Positions 21,794-34,200 of a DNA stretch of 64,000 nt are shown here, in pieces. Position 1 is the stretch's first letter. Each line of letters starts with the position of its first letter. The position numbers and the translations under genes were made by a program. The stretch is from Gigaspora margarita. Lineage: Eukaryota > Glomeromycota > Glomeromycetes > Diversisporales > Gigasporaceae. The notes under the pieces were generated by a model that saw nothing but the letters and a program-made list of their open reading frames with translations, was not told the origin of the DNA and did not search any database. The stretch lies in NCBI GenBank assembly GCA_009809945.1, contig WTPW01000338.1:248611-312610 (forward strand), in the 5' to 3' direction.

Positions 21794-22382
21794 ATCAGGT
21801 GTATCATAAAAAAACAACTCAATTTTATATTTGTCCTTCGGACTTTGAATGGATCCCATTTTCCTAGTAAATTTTGAATACCAGAAAATAGCTAGAAAAA
21901 TGATGGACGCAAAAATTCGGTATCACGAGATTTCCGAGATTACCGATCTCCAAATTGGTAATGGAAATCTTGCACGTTGCGAGCAATATTAAAGACGTAT
22001 TATTTATGGATATTACCGGGATTAGGTATAACTTGTAAAATTAATTTAAAGTGCACAAAAAATTTAAATAAAACAGTTTAAAATCTCTATTATATTTAAG
22101 TGAAAAGCCGTGTATAAATTATTATATATTCAATCTAACGATTTATTATTATCTTATTTGATTTCAAAGAAAAATAACACAAGGTATTTAGTCTTGAATA
22201 AATTTTTTAATTTTAATATCAATGTCTTATTAATTTCAAATTCATAATTTGATAAATTAATACTATATAATGTTTAATTTCCAATTAGGCAGCTTAAAGT
22301 TGATTAGTTGGTTAACGTCAATTTTTTGTGTTCGGGCGGGGGATTTAAACAAACTCATAAATTAAACAAATATATTTACCGC
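21794..22382. other. non-coding stretch
   Basis: No gene is visible. A GATCAGGTGTA motif near 21795 repeats the one at 20866. The GGGATTTAAA block at 22340 borders the next inverted structure. Confidence 0.4.
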
Positions 22383-22442
22383 AGAGGATTTGGGAAGATT
22401 GAAGAAGAGTTAACCCAGTGATCATCACAACATCACATGACA
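22383..22442 (+). repeat. left arm of an inverted repeat surrounding the hAT element
   Basis: GAAGAAGAGTTAACCCAGTG followed by ATC is found inverted at about 26240-26275 (GATCACTGGGTTAACTGTTC, then TTCAAG). The hAT element sits in the loop, so it inserted into an existing fold-back sequence. Confidence 0.65.
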
Positions 22443-23109
22443 ATCATTCGGCCTAAGTTAGGGTTAGGTTAGGGATCCGAATTTTCTGCTGCGACAGACC
22501 CCAAATTCTGCCTGCTTTGTGAATCGATTTATGCGAATTATGCGATAAATTTGATAGAATTATGCTGTAAATTATGCGAATTTGGTAGAAATATGCGATT
22601 ACACAGGTGGGTTATATTGTGAAAATTGTAACCTTATAATGCATATTTTATGTAATTTTATTACTAAAGCACTAGCATTAATAAAGACCTCTATTGCTAC
22701 ATATTCGATCTTAGAAACTATACCGATACATCATATGTTCGAAATTGCATAAAAATAAGTTAACAAAACTTGCCACAAACTTTTATAAGATTACAGTAAG
22801 TTTTTATGCCTAAGCACAAGTAGAAATATGCGAACACAAAATACAAGATAATAAACATCTAATTTATTAATACTATTTCAACAAATGCTAATCCGTTTCA
22901 AAAAAATAATAAGATATACAATAAAATAAAAAATTATATCAATATATATAATTTTTTTTAAAAAAAAAAACTAATTCGCTAAAATGTTATTAAACAAATA
23001 TGTGAATGTACTTAGATTATAAAAGCAAAATATAGCTAGAAATAATAATTTATAGGTAATAACGGTTTATACTCACAGAATATCATTGTATTTATTTTCC
23101 GTTTTTGAA

Positions 23110-24974
23110 CTATTCTTCCATATTGTTATTGAAGTACATAAAATTTAATGCTGCAATGGATGCTTCAGAAAGTAAATGCCGCTTATCATCAAGAATGTTC
23201 TTATATGTGGAAAAGCTTCGTTCTACATCTACGCCTGATACAGGGAGCCAAATATAATCTAATGCGAGGTTCGATAAATTGGGCAAGCTTCGGGTTTTTT
23301 CTTTCCAATAAATATCTAAATCAAAATTTTCTGTATTAGAAAAATCTTCATTTAATCCGCAGTAAATCCCCCACTCTTGAATAATTTGATTATTTGGTAA
23401 TTTAAATTCAGGAATTTCTGAATATAAAGAAATATTATGACGACTTTGTTGAATATGAATAAACCGTGGATCAAAGCATTGAATTGCTTTAAATAAAGAT
23501 AATGCAGGATGTTGATCGATATGTTTTTTGAATTTATTAAATGCCAATTGATATGCCTCACGGAACATTGTAATATATGATTCCATCTCAAAATTATTAT
23601 CTTCAAATTTAGATTTCATTTCTTGACTAATAGGAGGTTCGAGAATGCCTGATTGTAATGAAGCTTCAAGATGTGATAGCCTTTGTGTTACAAATGGCGC
23701 AACAGGTGTTTTTCTAATTTCAAAAAATTCAAGGTCCTCTACAAGACTAAAATAAAATGCGGTTAGATTAATTTTTTATAAATAAAGCAGTAATACTAAC
23801 CATTTAGCATTAAATGATATAAATATAGCTAAAACTTCAAAAATAAACATATTCGTATGGTTGTTAAAAACAGTCATTAATTCTTGAATTGCTTGACTTT
23901 CATTATTAATTTGCTCCTCCTTAATAAAAAATAGACGTAATTGGTTAAGGTTTTGATTAATCCAGAAAATAAATTTAAACCAACTATTCCATCGTGTTTT
24001 AACGGGTAAGGGAGGTAAAGTAATTTGATTATTATTATCTAATAAATCTGGATTTGATTTTAAAAAACCAATCCAACGCCTTTTACGAGCTGGGCATTGA
24101 ACAAATGATGTTTTGATATTTTTAGCAATATTAACTAAAAAATGAAAATTTTTATATTGAACCCATGTCTCTCCAACCAAATTTAAAATATGGGCTAAAC
24201 AACGATTATGCCTTAATTGTGGAATTAATGGTGATATAATTTGAAAAGCTTTTATCATATATGCAGCATTATCGGTAATAAAAAAAACAAGATTTTCAAA
24301 TAAAATATTATAAAATTGTAATGTTTTTATAACTAATTGGGCAATTGATGTACTATCCACAGTATTAATAAACTCAGTTTTAACAAGTTTGGTTTGGTTA
24401 TTAAAACAAAATAATATATTAGTAACTGCCCTGCTGCATGTATCTGTAGTTTCATCTACGATAACAGAAATTCATTTATTTCTTAAAATATCGTGTAATT
24501 TTAAAACCTCTATTTCAAATACGTTTGGTAAATATTTAGCACGAAGTTGATCTGAACATGCAATAGCGCCACCTAAATAAAATTAAATTAATTTTAATAT
24601 ATAAATAAGTATGTATTAAATATAAATAATTTACCGTTTCTGCAATACTCTAAAAAAAAATCTCTAAGCTTATCAACTTTATGCAAAGGAATATCAGCTT
24701 TAGTAAATGCATTAACTAAAGCAATATTAATAAGTTCTCGTTCATTTGAATTTATCACAGCTGTATCAAGAGTTGTTTGGTGGGTTAATTTTAATTTTTC
24801 AGCTTTATTAACATTAGTTTTATGTTTTTCAGATTTTAAATGCGTGTCCAATGTCGATTTTTTTGTGTGATCCACGACATGTTGACAGAACGTACAAAAT
24901 AGTTTCTGGCCATCTACATAAAAATTTTTTTTGTATTCCGCATTTTCAACTCTACGCTCATTAGGAGAAACCAT
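23110..24974 (-). pseudogene. hAT transposase (BED finger, DDE, dimerisation), one stop
   Basis: Three exons (24974-24635, 24572-23801, 23746-23110) joined by 62 and 54 bp GT-AG introns give a 583-codon frame. One TGA at 24474-24472 interrupts it. An N-terminal BED zinc finger reads CTFC...HLKSEKH (residues about 25-60). The RNase-H-like core shows VIVDETTD directly after the stop, FFITDNAAYM, NRCLAHILNLV and the KTRWNSW motif. The hAT dimerisation block LPVSGVDVERSFSTYKNILD lies near the end. ATG 24974 (MVSPNERR) is preferred; an in-frame ATG 24989 is possible. The length is normal for the family. The TGA replaces a probable Trp just before the first catalytic Asp, so the copy is recently inactivated or depends on readthrough. 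Confidence 0.85.
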
Positions 24975-24989
24975 GATTAAAATTTGCAA

Positions 24990-26167
24990 AAAAAAAAGAA
25001 TAAAAAGACATTCTTTTATAATATTATTATGAATAAGAAATTTGATCTTTATTATATTAGTTCATACGGTTTTACTTAACATTAAATTTATATTACATAA
25101 TTTTTGTTTTATTCTATTTTATTCTATTTTTTTTATTGCGAAACTAAAGCATCTAACTCTAATCTCAGATTTCATAATTTACCTTTTTTATCTACTTTAC
25201 AACATGATTAACAAAAAAATTCACGAGCTTTTACCTGACAATGTATTATATAAATTTTTTTTTCTCTTCGATTATTCATTTCTCGTAATAAGATATCTAG
25301 ATTTTTACATATTTATTCTTTCAGCTAGATTTATGAAAAGATAGCAATGCAGGAATATGCTAGAAATGATCCTGTTAGATTGCGCAGACCAAAATACCAA
25401 CCAAAACCAGTATTAATTTGTCAACCGGGCACTGATCTNACATGAAAAAGCACATGCATTCAGATAAGCAGTTACGATTTAATTAGCTTTTCATTCTAGA
25501 ACTAATTAGATAATTACTAATTAAAAGCTCTATTTGTTAAATATAAGAATAGCTAATACGGGCAAGAATACGTAGCACTGCACCAAATACAAATGAAATT
25601 CACGCACAAACTCTTTAATTCGTGCTGAATCCTATAATTTTTAAAGCTTCATATCAGGTTTATGCAACCTGGCTTGATGCCATACAGCATGAATTCAGCT
25701 GATGATGGTAATATGCAATGCGATGATAATCGTTATTTCTGGGAACATGTCCCGTCTCAGTTTATCAATTAGTTTATCAATTAATTGCTCTGATATACGC
25801 TGTTCATTCTCAATAAAAAATCAGATGAAGTTTAATACCTGACACTATTAGCCAGATGCATGCAATTAACAATGTATTTTATGTGAACGATGCTTTTTGA
25901 GTTAATTATACGTACATACAATCTTAAACTTGATGCAAGTTTCATTCTAACCTGATTATAACAAGTTTAATTAGCTCATAATTCAGGTTTTACACTTGCC
26001 CCTTCTTCTGTTATATTAGTATTAAAACCATACTATTTTATGCGCAGATTATGCTCTATTAATTATGTAAAAATAGTACTAATATGCGAATATGCTTTCG
26101 CATATGCTATTGCGATAAAATTAAATTTATGCGCATATTATGCTATCGCAGATCCGCGGTATCCCTA
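24990..26167. other. hAT 5' non-coding and subterminal region
   Basis: No second gene is supported. A 100-codon open frame at 25042-25344 is hydrophobic low-complexity AT translation. From 26040 to 26160, repeated TATGCGNATATGC motifs mark the subterminal repeats. Confidence 0.5.
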
Positions 26168-26239
26168 GGTTAGGTTAGGGTATTTTTAGACCAGTTTGTT
26201 TTAAGTAAACAATGACGTCATTATATGTTTATCATGTGA

Positions 26240-26275
26240 TTGTCGATCACTGGGTTAACTGTTCTTCAAGTGTCC
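26240..26275 (-). repeat. right arm of the inverted repeat around the hAT element
   Basis: This is the inverted counterpart of 22383-22442 (GATCACTGGGTTAACTGTTC). It is described with the left arm. Confidence 0.6.
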
Positions 26276-26401
26276 CGAGGATTTGATTAAAGCTCACTAG
26301 ATAGCTGCATGACAAAGTTATGCATAACCTGAAATGTGATATATAGGCAAAGGTTTATTACTTTATCCGTAGACTTTCATATGTGCCAGTACTATATTTT
26401 G

Positions 26402-26440
26402 CCAGGCAAATTTGCCTAATTCACAGGCGAAGGGATAGCA
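26402..26440. repeat. possible end relic of the 15320-type MITE
   Basis: CCAGGCAAATTTGCCT followed at a similar distance by AAGGGATA resembles one terminus of the MITE at 15320-15971. No partner end was found nearby. Confidence 0.3.
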
Positions 26441-29400
26441 ACGGTTTAAGCTATAGTGACAGCTGGTTTTAAGTAAAATCAATGGGGTGATTCAGAATTA
26501 AATTATTTTGAAAAATAAGTGAAAGTTTATTTGTTTTGAAATTCCGAAATCAGAAAATGTAATAGCCTTTGATGATATATTATCATCGTACTATACAAAA
26601 GTAGAATTTAGATCACTTATTTCGAAATGAATACATTGTTAATTTTATCTGAAATAAGAAATCTGATCATTAATTCTAGCATGTTGATTTTCATATTAAG
26701 TTTGTTCTCTAATACTTTCGGTATGTCGAATTTTCTGTATTTCGTTTTAATTATAGTGGACAAGAGACATCATAGAATAGTAAATATTACTAAACTTGAA
26801 CAGTTATTAGAGATCATACCTGTTTTCGTTAAATATATTATTAAATATCGCGGATGATGCTGAAATCAAAGTTTTGACTATTTTAATATATTTTTATAAA
26901 AGTTTTGTTAAGGCTTATATTTTCAAATCAAACCCTTAAATTTCAGCATTATCCAATCATCCGATATTAATATTTTAACCCGGATAAAGTCTTTGATTTA
27001 CTTATTTTAAGCAGGTGTATAATTTGTCAAGAAAATTAGTCGATTCAAGTTCTGTTGACTTAGGTATAAGTGCAGAATAATAGATAGTAAGATTGCACGA
27101 TTAAAAGCATAACAGGCTGATAGCAAATACTGTTTCATTTACAACATATACACTTCATTTCACTATCGCATATACCAGGAACGGAGTTTTCCGTAAGTGA
27201 AAACGGAGAGCATGGTTTACCAAAATGTTCAAGGATGTGCGTCCACAAAATCTTGCATTTGGTTGGTTGCCACAGTTGGCTATGATTTCTAAATATGTAA
27301 ACTCGGATAATTTCGGGNTTGCNTTTAATTGAATAAGCNATTTAAAGTGTTACCATTGTGACTAAATCGTGGTAAATTTTAGTTGCTTTGCCACTTGTGT
27401 GCAACATTTTTTGCATTTAATGATTGGTGTTATGAAAAGTTTGACCAGCGTAAGCGTAGCCAATGCGTGATCATGTCACGTTTTGCGCAATCATTTGTTA
27501 ATTAGTGATTGACGTTTCTATTTGCATTAACGTGTATTGTACCATGATACATTAACGTAGCGAAAAGTCAATCAATATTTTTGTTTATAATAATAAAGCA
27601 ATAAACGTTTTCATTTTAATTTATTATTGATTTAATATATGACGGTGCAGAATAATATTAAAAGTGTTAATAATATTACTTTACTGTTTATGCCGCGTCT
27701 TAATATTATATTATTTATGTAATACGTTGATAATGCGCGTTGGTTGTCAATTAGCTCAAGAAGTAGATAGACTATTGTTAATAATTTATAATAAATTATG
27801 TAAAGAAAATTTTTTTTCAAATAAACGTATCTAATATTTGGAAATTGGTTATTTAGTATTTGTATTAATTATTGTATATGTTACGTGTGATTTGTACCCG
27901 TGAATCCTGTTAATGATCATCGCAACAAGTTTTAACGCCCTTAAACAACGCTTTGAAAATCGTGAAACGCTAATTTTTGCCAAATTTGATATGTTTTAGC
28001 TAAATTGGATTAATATTGTATGATTATCTAAAGGTACAAACTAATTTAAGCGAAAAAATAGCTAAAAAAGTAAATTTCATGTTTCACGAACTTGAAAGCG
28101 TTTTGTATAGTCGTCTACAGTATGTTATTGTTCTTGCTCTTCAATTTGAATTTGTTATTGAGATTGCTTTTGCAGTTGTTGTTGTTATGCAACTGTAAAA
28201 AAAATTAAAAAATAAGAAGTATAAAAACTGATGAATACATTTGTAAATACTGAGAAAAACTTATTTCTAATACTGATTTAGATAGATAAATTTATTGCTT
28301 TTTCTCTTTTAGTTAATTTTCCGATCAGAATTTTTGGTGACTTGATTATCTGATAATCAAATTACTTTCGCTAAGAGAATGCTCTATGTTGACCTCTTCG
28401 TGATTTACTGCCCAATCAAATTGCTTTTTTATTACTCATCGCTCTATCCAATGGTTTTTTCCGTACAAAAATTTTTTTTGATATATGTGCAATAAGCTAT
28501 CCGAATTAGTACGTGCATTGACTAAAATTACCGGTTTACTAATTTACCAGTAACATAGTACAAGTATGAAGTTTATGGTTTACAGGTAAATATCTGTGTG
28601 CGAAATCTTGAATCTTAACGTGTATAACATTATACCAAGTTTGATAAACTTGTGGCTGTGCTCATCTTCTAAATTATGGTACAAGCGTCTATACCTGTTA
28701 TGCCTTGCTATTTATGGTAATCAATTCGAGGATAAAAAATAGTATGATTTTCAGAATCAGAATAGTCTAATGCTTTGGTTAAGGCTTCTTGATGCCATAT
28801 GATTTTAGCAAATTTAGGTTTCTATGAATATCGCTAAATAGGATATATTGAAGTAAAGGCTAAGGGTATGGATGGGAGGCTGTGCCATGCAGCTGTTAAG
28901 GGATGAAATTTATACGTAAGGTTTTTGTTCAGAAGGGATGAAGTATCTTTTTGTTTTGCTATCACTCACCTTGTTAAAGCTGTCTCTATCTCCCTCCCGC
29001 ATCTGTTTAAATGACCCTGCAAGTATTAATAACGTCGGTCTGCTTGGACGATATATTAGATGGTTAAGAATACACAGCTACAGTGGTAGGAAAAAGTTCT
29101 TTGCAGTCTTCACGGTTGCGTGGGTGGTGCAAGGACCCTTATTAGTGTATAATTAGAAGGACCTGAAATAGATACTGCTCGATTTCTTTTTAGCTATATA
29201 GATGAATGCTAGCTATCGTTCTTATGTTTTGGGTTCATGTAATTGGCAGGTTCGGTTTAGGCCTTGGGGTTTAGTAAATTTGGAGAAAAGTTAGTAGTTT
29301 ATGCGTTTGACAGTTGTGATATTAGTCCAAGTATCGAGGTGAAATTTTTTACAGCAAATTACCATAATAATCGGTAAGTTATGTAAAAAATTTTTTACAG

Positions 29401-30090
29401 TAAATTGTAATAGAAACCACAACAATTAATTCCAATATGAATTAACTCAAAACCATACTGCGTATACAATAACTAACAAGTTTTGTGACAAAATTTTTAT
29501 GGTAATTTTTGATAGGAATTTAAGACAGTTGATTCCAATATCAACTGATTTAACTACATATTGCAATAGCAAGTTTTTTTTTATTTTGCCTCGCATTTTC
29601 GGTATGGTGTATAATTACAAAAACATATGCTAGCATTTCCTCTTCTGCTATTGAAAAACTTATGCAGCAGTTTCACAACTTCAACCTTTTTTTTTTTTTT
29701 ATTTGCTCTATTATGTGTTTAACACCTAGGTTGTCGTTCTGACCGCCCAATCTTTTACCATGTAGTCCTGGCAGGTCACACTATCCAGTACTCTTGGTTT
29801 AATAACTAGCAATACTGATCACATATATCACTTTCATCACTGATCAGGTTACTAATAACCAAAATTACTTTATACTCATGGATAATAGATGATTCGAGAC
29901 AAAAGCCACCTTGATCCAAACGTATCAAGACAGCAATTCGTGATAGACCATAATAGTCAGTAAGTTTTTCAACAAAATTTTTTACAGCAAGCATGATAGT
30001 AATTTCACTAATCAATCTTTAATCGCTAATATGCATCTGTCAGTAAATTTGTAAAAAATTTTTACAGTAAATCATAGCATTGTAGAATTT
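26441..30090. other. long non-coding stretch
   Basis: No gene, tRNA or rRNA is supported. Short open frames at 26627, 28016 and 28938 lack recognisable domains and have the composition of translated AT-rich DNA. Ns occur at 27318, 27323 and 27339. Between 29340 and 30090 the motif AATTTTTTACAGTAAATT recurs several times. Confidence 0.5.
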
Positions 30091-30242
30091 GCAACTGTAA
30101 TTCCAATGCAAAATGTGTTATAGAATTTATGACTATAATTCCACCACAAACTACCTCAACTTTAACGCAACTGTAATTCCAATGCAAAATGTGTTATAGA
30201 ATTTATGACTATAATTTCAACACAAACTACCTCAACTTTAAC
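30091..30242 (+). repeat. 76 bp tandem duplication
   Basis: Two adjacent copies start GCAACTGTAATTCCAATGCA at 30091 and 30167 and differ at only a few positions, which indicates a recent local duplication. Confidence 0.8.
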
Positions 30243-30409
30243 ACATATTGTGTATCACCATTGTAGTTTGTAATTTTTTGTAATTAATTTTTTACAAGTT
30301 ATGATAGAATAATTTCAATACATACATTATACTACCGTATAAATAATGGCAATTAATTTAACCACATGATGAGTCATTGTAATGGCTCATAAGTTTTGTA
30401 ATAGAATTT

Positions 30410-31160
30410 TAACAATAAATCAAATAAAATTATAACAATTTCAATACAATCTAACTCATACTGTAAAGTGAAATGAAGAAATTATAAAAATTAAAAAAAA
30501 AATTAAGAATCTGATCTTAAAATTCATTTAAGAATGCACGAACTTTGTTACTTTTGATGAATAAGCTTAAGTAAAATAATTCTTTAGAAACATGAGAAAA
30601 AATTTTAACACTAAAAAAAACAACTTATACTAATTTTGCTATAGAACTACCTACACTAAATTCTATCTTAATATTTTCATATACCAAATTAATTATATTT
30701 CATATACCTCACTGCATTTGTCGATATGTTTCTTGTAATACAAAACTAACTTAATACATATTGTGACATTATGATAATTTAAAAGCTTTTTACAGTAAAT
30801 CAAATAGAATTATACAATTTTATACATCTAACTCATAGTTAACTAAGACAGTAAAGTTATTGCTGGTGATGTAATGAAATTATAAGAATTAAAAAAAATA
30901 AAAAAAACTTTAAATAGGAATTTTAAAATTCATCTAAAAATGCCCAAACGTTGTTAGTTTTAATGAATAAGCTTTAGTAAAATAATTCTTTAGCAAATAT
31001 GAGAAAATTTTTAATTTACAGAATACATCTACTGTATTAAGCAATTACAAAAAAAAACTTACACTAATTTGCTATTGAACTACCTACACTAAATTCTATT
31101 CTAATATTTTGATATAAAAAAATATTTTGCATAGCTCACTGCATTTGCCCAACGCATTTC
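30410..31160 (+). repeat. tandem duplication of a 380-400 bp unit
   Basis: The blocks GAAATTATAA...AAAA, AATAAGCTT(A)AGTAAAATAA, GAACTACCTACACTAAATTC and CTCACTGCATTTG occur in the same order in 30410-30790 and in 30790-31160, with small indels. No coding potential is seen. Confidence 0.7.
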
Positions 31161-31477
31161 TTGTTTTTTTTTATATATGATGTGCATTAGTGATCATTCA
31201 CGATTAATTTAGTGACTAGCTCCACTAATAATTTGCATGCGTACAGGATTTTTTCATATATGTTAGTTAATCGTAATGACTCAGTGCGTGCTCGCACATA
31301 TATCCGTAAATGTAATTATGAAAAAAAAATTTTTTAAAAAACAATTTTACGTATTCCTGATTAGTTATCTTTTCGATCTGTAAACTCTGTCAACTGACAA
31401 AAAAAAAGATTTGTAACAAAGCATGTACATACGTACATGCTAAAAAATACAAGTTTCATTCAAAAAAAAAATATGTA

Positions 31478-31707
31478 CCGTAAAATTCGGACATGTGTAC
31501 CCCTGGTATTTTCATTACTCAAATTTGTACCCGGGTACCTCTATATGGGGGGGTACACCGTATAGAGACAATATGTTTTACTATATCTACCTGTAATATT
31601 ACATAGTTTGTATAATACCTGTATACCCGGGTATAAGTCACTGTCGGGCCTTTCAAACTGGCAAGGGGTACACCGCACAGGGGGGTACCCATGTCCGAAT
31701 TTTACGG
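31478..31707. mobile_element. TA-flanked MITE with GC-rich interior
   Basis: Terminal inverted repeats CCGTAAAATTCGGACATG and CATGTCCGAATTTTACGG are perfect for 18 bp, and the match continues as GTGTACCCC / GGGGTACCC. TA on both sides (31476-31477 and 31708-31709) is the target duplication. Inside, TACCCGGGTA occurs twice, and a GGGGTACACCG block also recurs. The TA target points to the Tc1/mariner group; there is no transposase. Confidence 0.85.
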
Positions 31708-31709
31708 TA

Positions 31710-32365
31710 TATTATTATATTATAAACATATGATAAGTAAACAACAATATTCATAGTATATATCAAACTAACTAATTACTATATTAATAACCCCAGACTA
31801 TACCCATCCTTAAATAATTTTCCCGTTCCTGGTTTTGCGTGACAGCGTCGCGCAGCTACCTTATTTTTGTTATTGGCATTTTTAATCACATTATTATTAA
31901 GGCCTATTCTGTGTTGTGATTGGCTTGTTTAATTTTGGGGGACAGCTAACCAGGAGGGGGGGATGACGTTACCAACTAATTAACTTTAAACGGCCTTATA
32001 TAGTTAATAATAATATAATAAATTTCGAAAGAAATTTAATTTCTAATTTAATTCGAAGAAAACAATATATGCGTATATTGAATTCAATTATTTAATTCAA
32101 AGATATATTTATGCTATTTTTGATGTTATACATGTGTATATTAATTTCTAATTTAATGATATATCAGTATATCATTGAGATAAATCTCAATCCGATTGAC
32201 ACAGAACGTTTTCCAGCCTGATTTATCTCGGAGATCACGGGACTTTCAAATTTTTGCGCTATACTTTGCTACTTATTTTAATAGTTATATATGCGTATAT
32301 TAATTTCTAATTTAAAGATATATCAATATATCGTTGAGATTAAATCTCAACCCCGATTAACGAAT
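31710..32365. other. non-coding stretch with local duplication
   Basis: ATTAATTTCTAATTTAA, GATATATCA and TGAGATAAATCTCAA recur in 32030-32190 and 32290-32350. Between them, 32193-32260 (CCGATTGACACAGAACG ... TTTATCTCGGAGATCA) is shared with 34326-34400. No gene is visible. Confidence 0.5.
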
Positions 32366-32369
32366 TTTA

Positions 32370-32483
32370 CAGGAGGGTCACCAAAATTCTGGGTCGGATG
32401 CGTCGGATCTAGGTCGGTGTTTAGCCCTAGTTGTTAGCAGGTTCTATAGCAAAATTATCAGCTGGGCATTTTTTGCTTAACTA
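32370..32483. mobile_element. left half of MITE copy B (partner at 34201-34324)
   Basis: From ACAGGAGGGTCACC through CAGCTGGGCATTTTTT this equals the left half of copies A and C. It breaks off exactly where the right half, at 34201, begins. The two halves are best read as one element split by about 1.7 kb of later insertions. Confidence 0.6.
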
Positions 32484-32819
32484 GCCTCAGGGCACGTCCA
32501 AATGTTCGTGCTTATTGTTTTTGCATAAAATCTTATTTTACATTCCATTTTTTACTGAGTCCTACGCTCAGACTCTTGTTTTAAAGTTTATTGATTTTCT
32601 AATATGACCTGGTAACCCAGGCCAAAAACTGAGTAATTGCTATAGTTTTAAATACAGAAATAGCGTAAATCATTATGTTACCGTTACAGCCCTGTTGTTC
32701 ACGGCTACCCCAGTAGGCCATGGGAAATACATCAATCATATGATTTACACTCATTATGCGCAAGATTTTTAAAGCCATAAACCTTATTCTAGGATTAGGA
32801 TAATTACCGAAGGAAGGTT

Positions 32820-32939
32820 TATTCTGTACCAAATTTTGCAAGGAATTTTTTTGTTAGTGCGCAGTAGGTAGTTTCCTTGGCAAAATTTGAGTTATCAGCA
32901 CTTTTTTAAAAATTTGCGATTTTCACGTTACACCTGATC
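32820..32939. mobile_element. partial copy of the GATCAGGTGTAACG MITE
   Basis: In reverse orientation it matches the first 130 bp of the complete copy at 33767-34010: the block CAAATTTTGCAAGGAATTTT, then TTTTCACGTTACACCTGATC at the end. The other end is missing. A weaker partial copy lies at about 62735-62810. Confidence 0.55.
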
Positions 32940-32965
32940 CGGAGATTTTATTGGCGTGATTTTTA

Positions 32966-33631
32966 CAGGGCTATTTCCAAATTTCCGGGTCGGATGCGTC
33001 AGATCTAGGTCGGTGTTTAGTCCTAGTTAGCAGGTGTTACGACCATAACTTTAATTTTTTTTATATATTATTATTTTATCGTTATTATATTAATTATTTT
33101 CTGATTTGGGAATAGTATGGGAATCATCGTGGCGTGGAGCCCTTGACTCCCTGAGGGAGTTAGAGACTCTCAACGAGAATTAATAGCTCCCGGAAGGAGG
33201 GAAAGACTCTCGGTAGGAGTTTAAGACTCCAGAATAAACTTACAAATATATAAAGGGTGAGTTTTAGCTTATGAAGGAAAAAGAGCAGTTAACGATTAAA
33301 ATAATATTAGTATTATTGTAATAATCCGATGTATTGATTTATATTAATAAAGAGAAACCTTATAAACCGTAATTATGTGTGTTAGTTTATTGATTTAAAC
33401 CATTTAACCTTAAACACTATTTGTTCACGATCGAAGCTAAATTGGTTCAAACCCTATAAAGCTCTCCCACCGATCGTAACACAGGTTTTATAGCAAAATT
33501 ATCAGCTGGGCATTTTTTACTTAATGAATGGATATGATTTATTAGTAAATTTTTTTATGATCTCAAATTTAATCAATTCCGATCCATGATTTGCATTCCA
33601 CGTATCCCGGCCGGAATTTTGGGGGACCCTG
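32966..33631. mobile_element. MITE copy C, interrupted by a solo LTR
   Basis: It starts CAGGGCTATTTCCAAATTTC and ends GGAATTTTGGGGGACCCTG; with copies A, B and D the family ends are inverted (CAGGGT..CCAAAATTCCGG). The solo LTR at 33035-33481 lies within TTAGCAGG|TTTTATAG. The uninterrupted sequence GTTAGCAGGTTCTATAG survives in copy B, which proves the insertion. Confidence 0.72.
33035..33481. mobile_element. solo LTR, TGTTACGA...TCGTAACA
   Basis: The ends are perfect 8 bp inverted TGTTACGA/TCGTAACA, beginning TG and ending CA, with a 4 bp duplication CAGG on both sides (33031-33034 and 33482-33485). A TATATAAAGGG box near 33248 and an AATAAAG signal near 33346 fit an LTR promoter and poly(A) site. 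Upstream lie repeats of GAGACTC / AAGACTCC. No internal retrotransposon domain remains. Confidence 0.85.
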
Positions 33632-33766
33632 TATGAGTTTATTGGCGCCGCTTATTAGAAGAGATCTGATTGGTGCATCATTCACAGTCCTACTGGAGAA
33701 CCTACGTAGTTCACCCAAAAAATTTCCGGTCAGTGATTATAATGGCGCAAACCAATTGAATTTCAG

Positions 33767-34010
33767 GATCAGGTGTAACGTAAAAATCGCGCTTTTTATA
33801 ATTTTTCATCAAAAATCACCAATAACTCTAAAGTTTGTCTATGAAATCGTCTTCTGCGCATTAACAAAAAAAGATTCCTTGCAAAATTTTGGTATAAGCA
33901 GCACTCTAACCAAGCGACTAACCCAAACCCTAACTACTCGATTTATTACTTTAATTCTTTCGCTTATTCGTTTTGTTTTGATTGTTTTGATTTTCACGTT
34001 ACACCTGATC
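33767..34010. mobile_element. 244 bp MITE, GATCAGGTGTAACG ends
   Basis: The left terminus GATCAGGTGTAACGTAAAA is inverted at the right (TTTTCACGTTACACCTGATC) with one mismatch in the first 20 positions. The interior has no transposase; the open frame crossing it is accidental. The target duplication is unclear. Confidence 0.7.
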
Positions 34011-34200
34011 TCAAAATATGATTGGTTTGTGCCAAAAAATCACATGACCGGAAAATTTTTTGTGGGTGAGCTACTACTACCGTCCAACAGGAGTTTTACA
34101 TTGAGTAAATGCATGTAAATCATATGATGATCACGTTATTTCGTATTAACAATCAAATTGTTTAAACGTGACAAACAGACATTAAAAACTAGTAGTATAT

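Larger units (their letters stand above)
22470..26167 (-). mobile_element. 3.7 kb hAT transposon
   Basis: The element runs from TAGGGATCCG to CGGTATCCCTA, with inverted ends of moderate length (TAGGGAT, CCG and TCTGC...GCGA are shared). A perfect 8 bp target duplication GGTTAGGT flanks it (22462-22469 and 26168-26175). The subterminal regions on both sides carry many ATGCGAATTATGCG-type motifs, as expected of transposase-binding repeats. It contains one gene, a three-exon transposase on the minus strand. The target is a short telomere-like (TTAGG) run. One N lies at 25439. Confidence 0.85.

Noticed and set aside
25042-25344. 100-codon hydrophobic frame as a membrane protein
   Set aside because: It lies in the non-coding side of the hAT element and is made of F/I/L/Y codons expected from AT-rich DNA.
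29340-31160. CRISPR-like array from the repeated TTTTTTACAGTAAAT motif
   Set aside because: Spacing is irregular, the copies diverge, and the genome is clearly eukaryotic; simple duplications explain it.
33591-34118. 175-codon plus-strand frame
   Set aside because: It runs across the end of one MITE and the whole of another (33767-34010), so it is a chance frame; a similar peptide at 62724-63167 comes from a relic of the same MITE.
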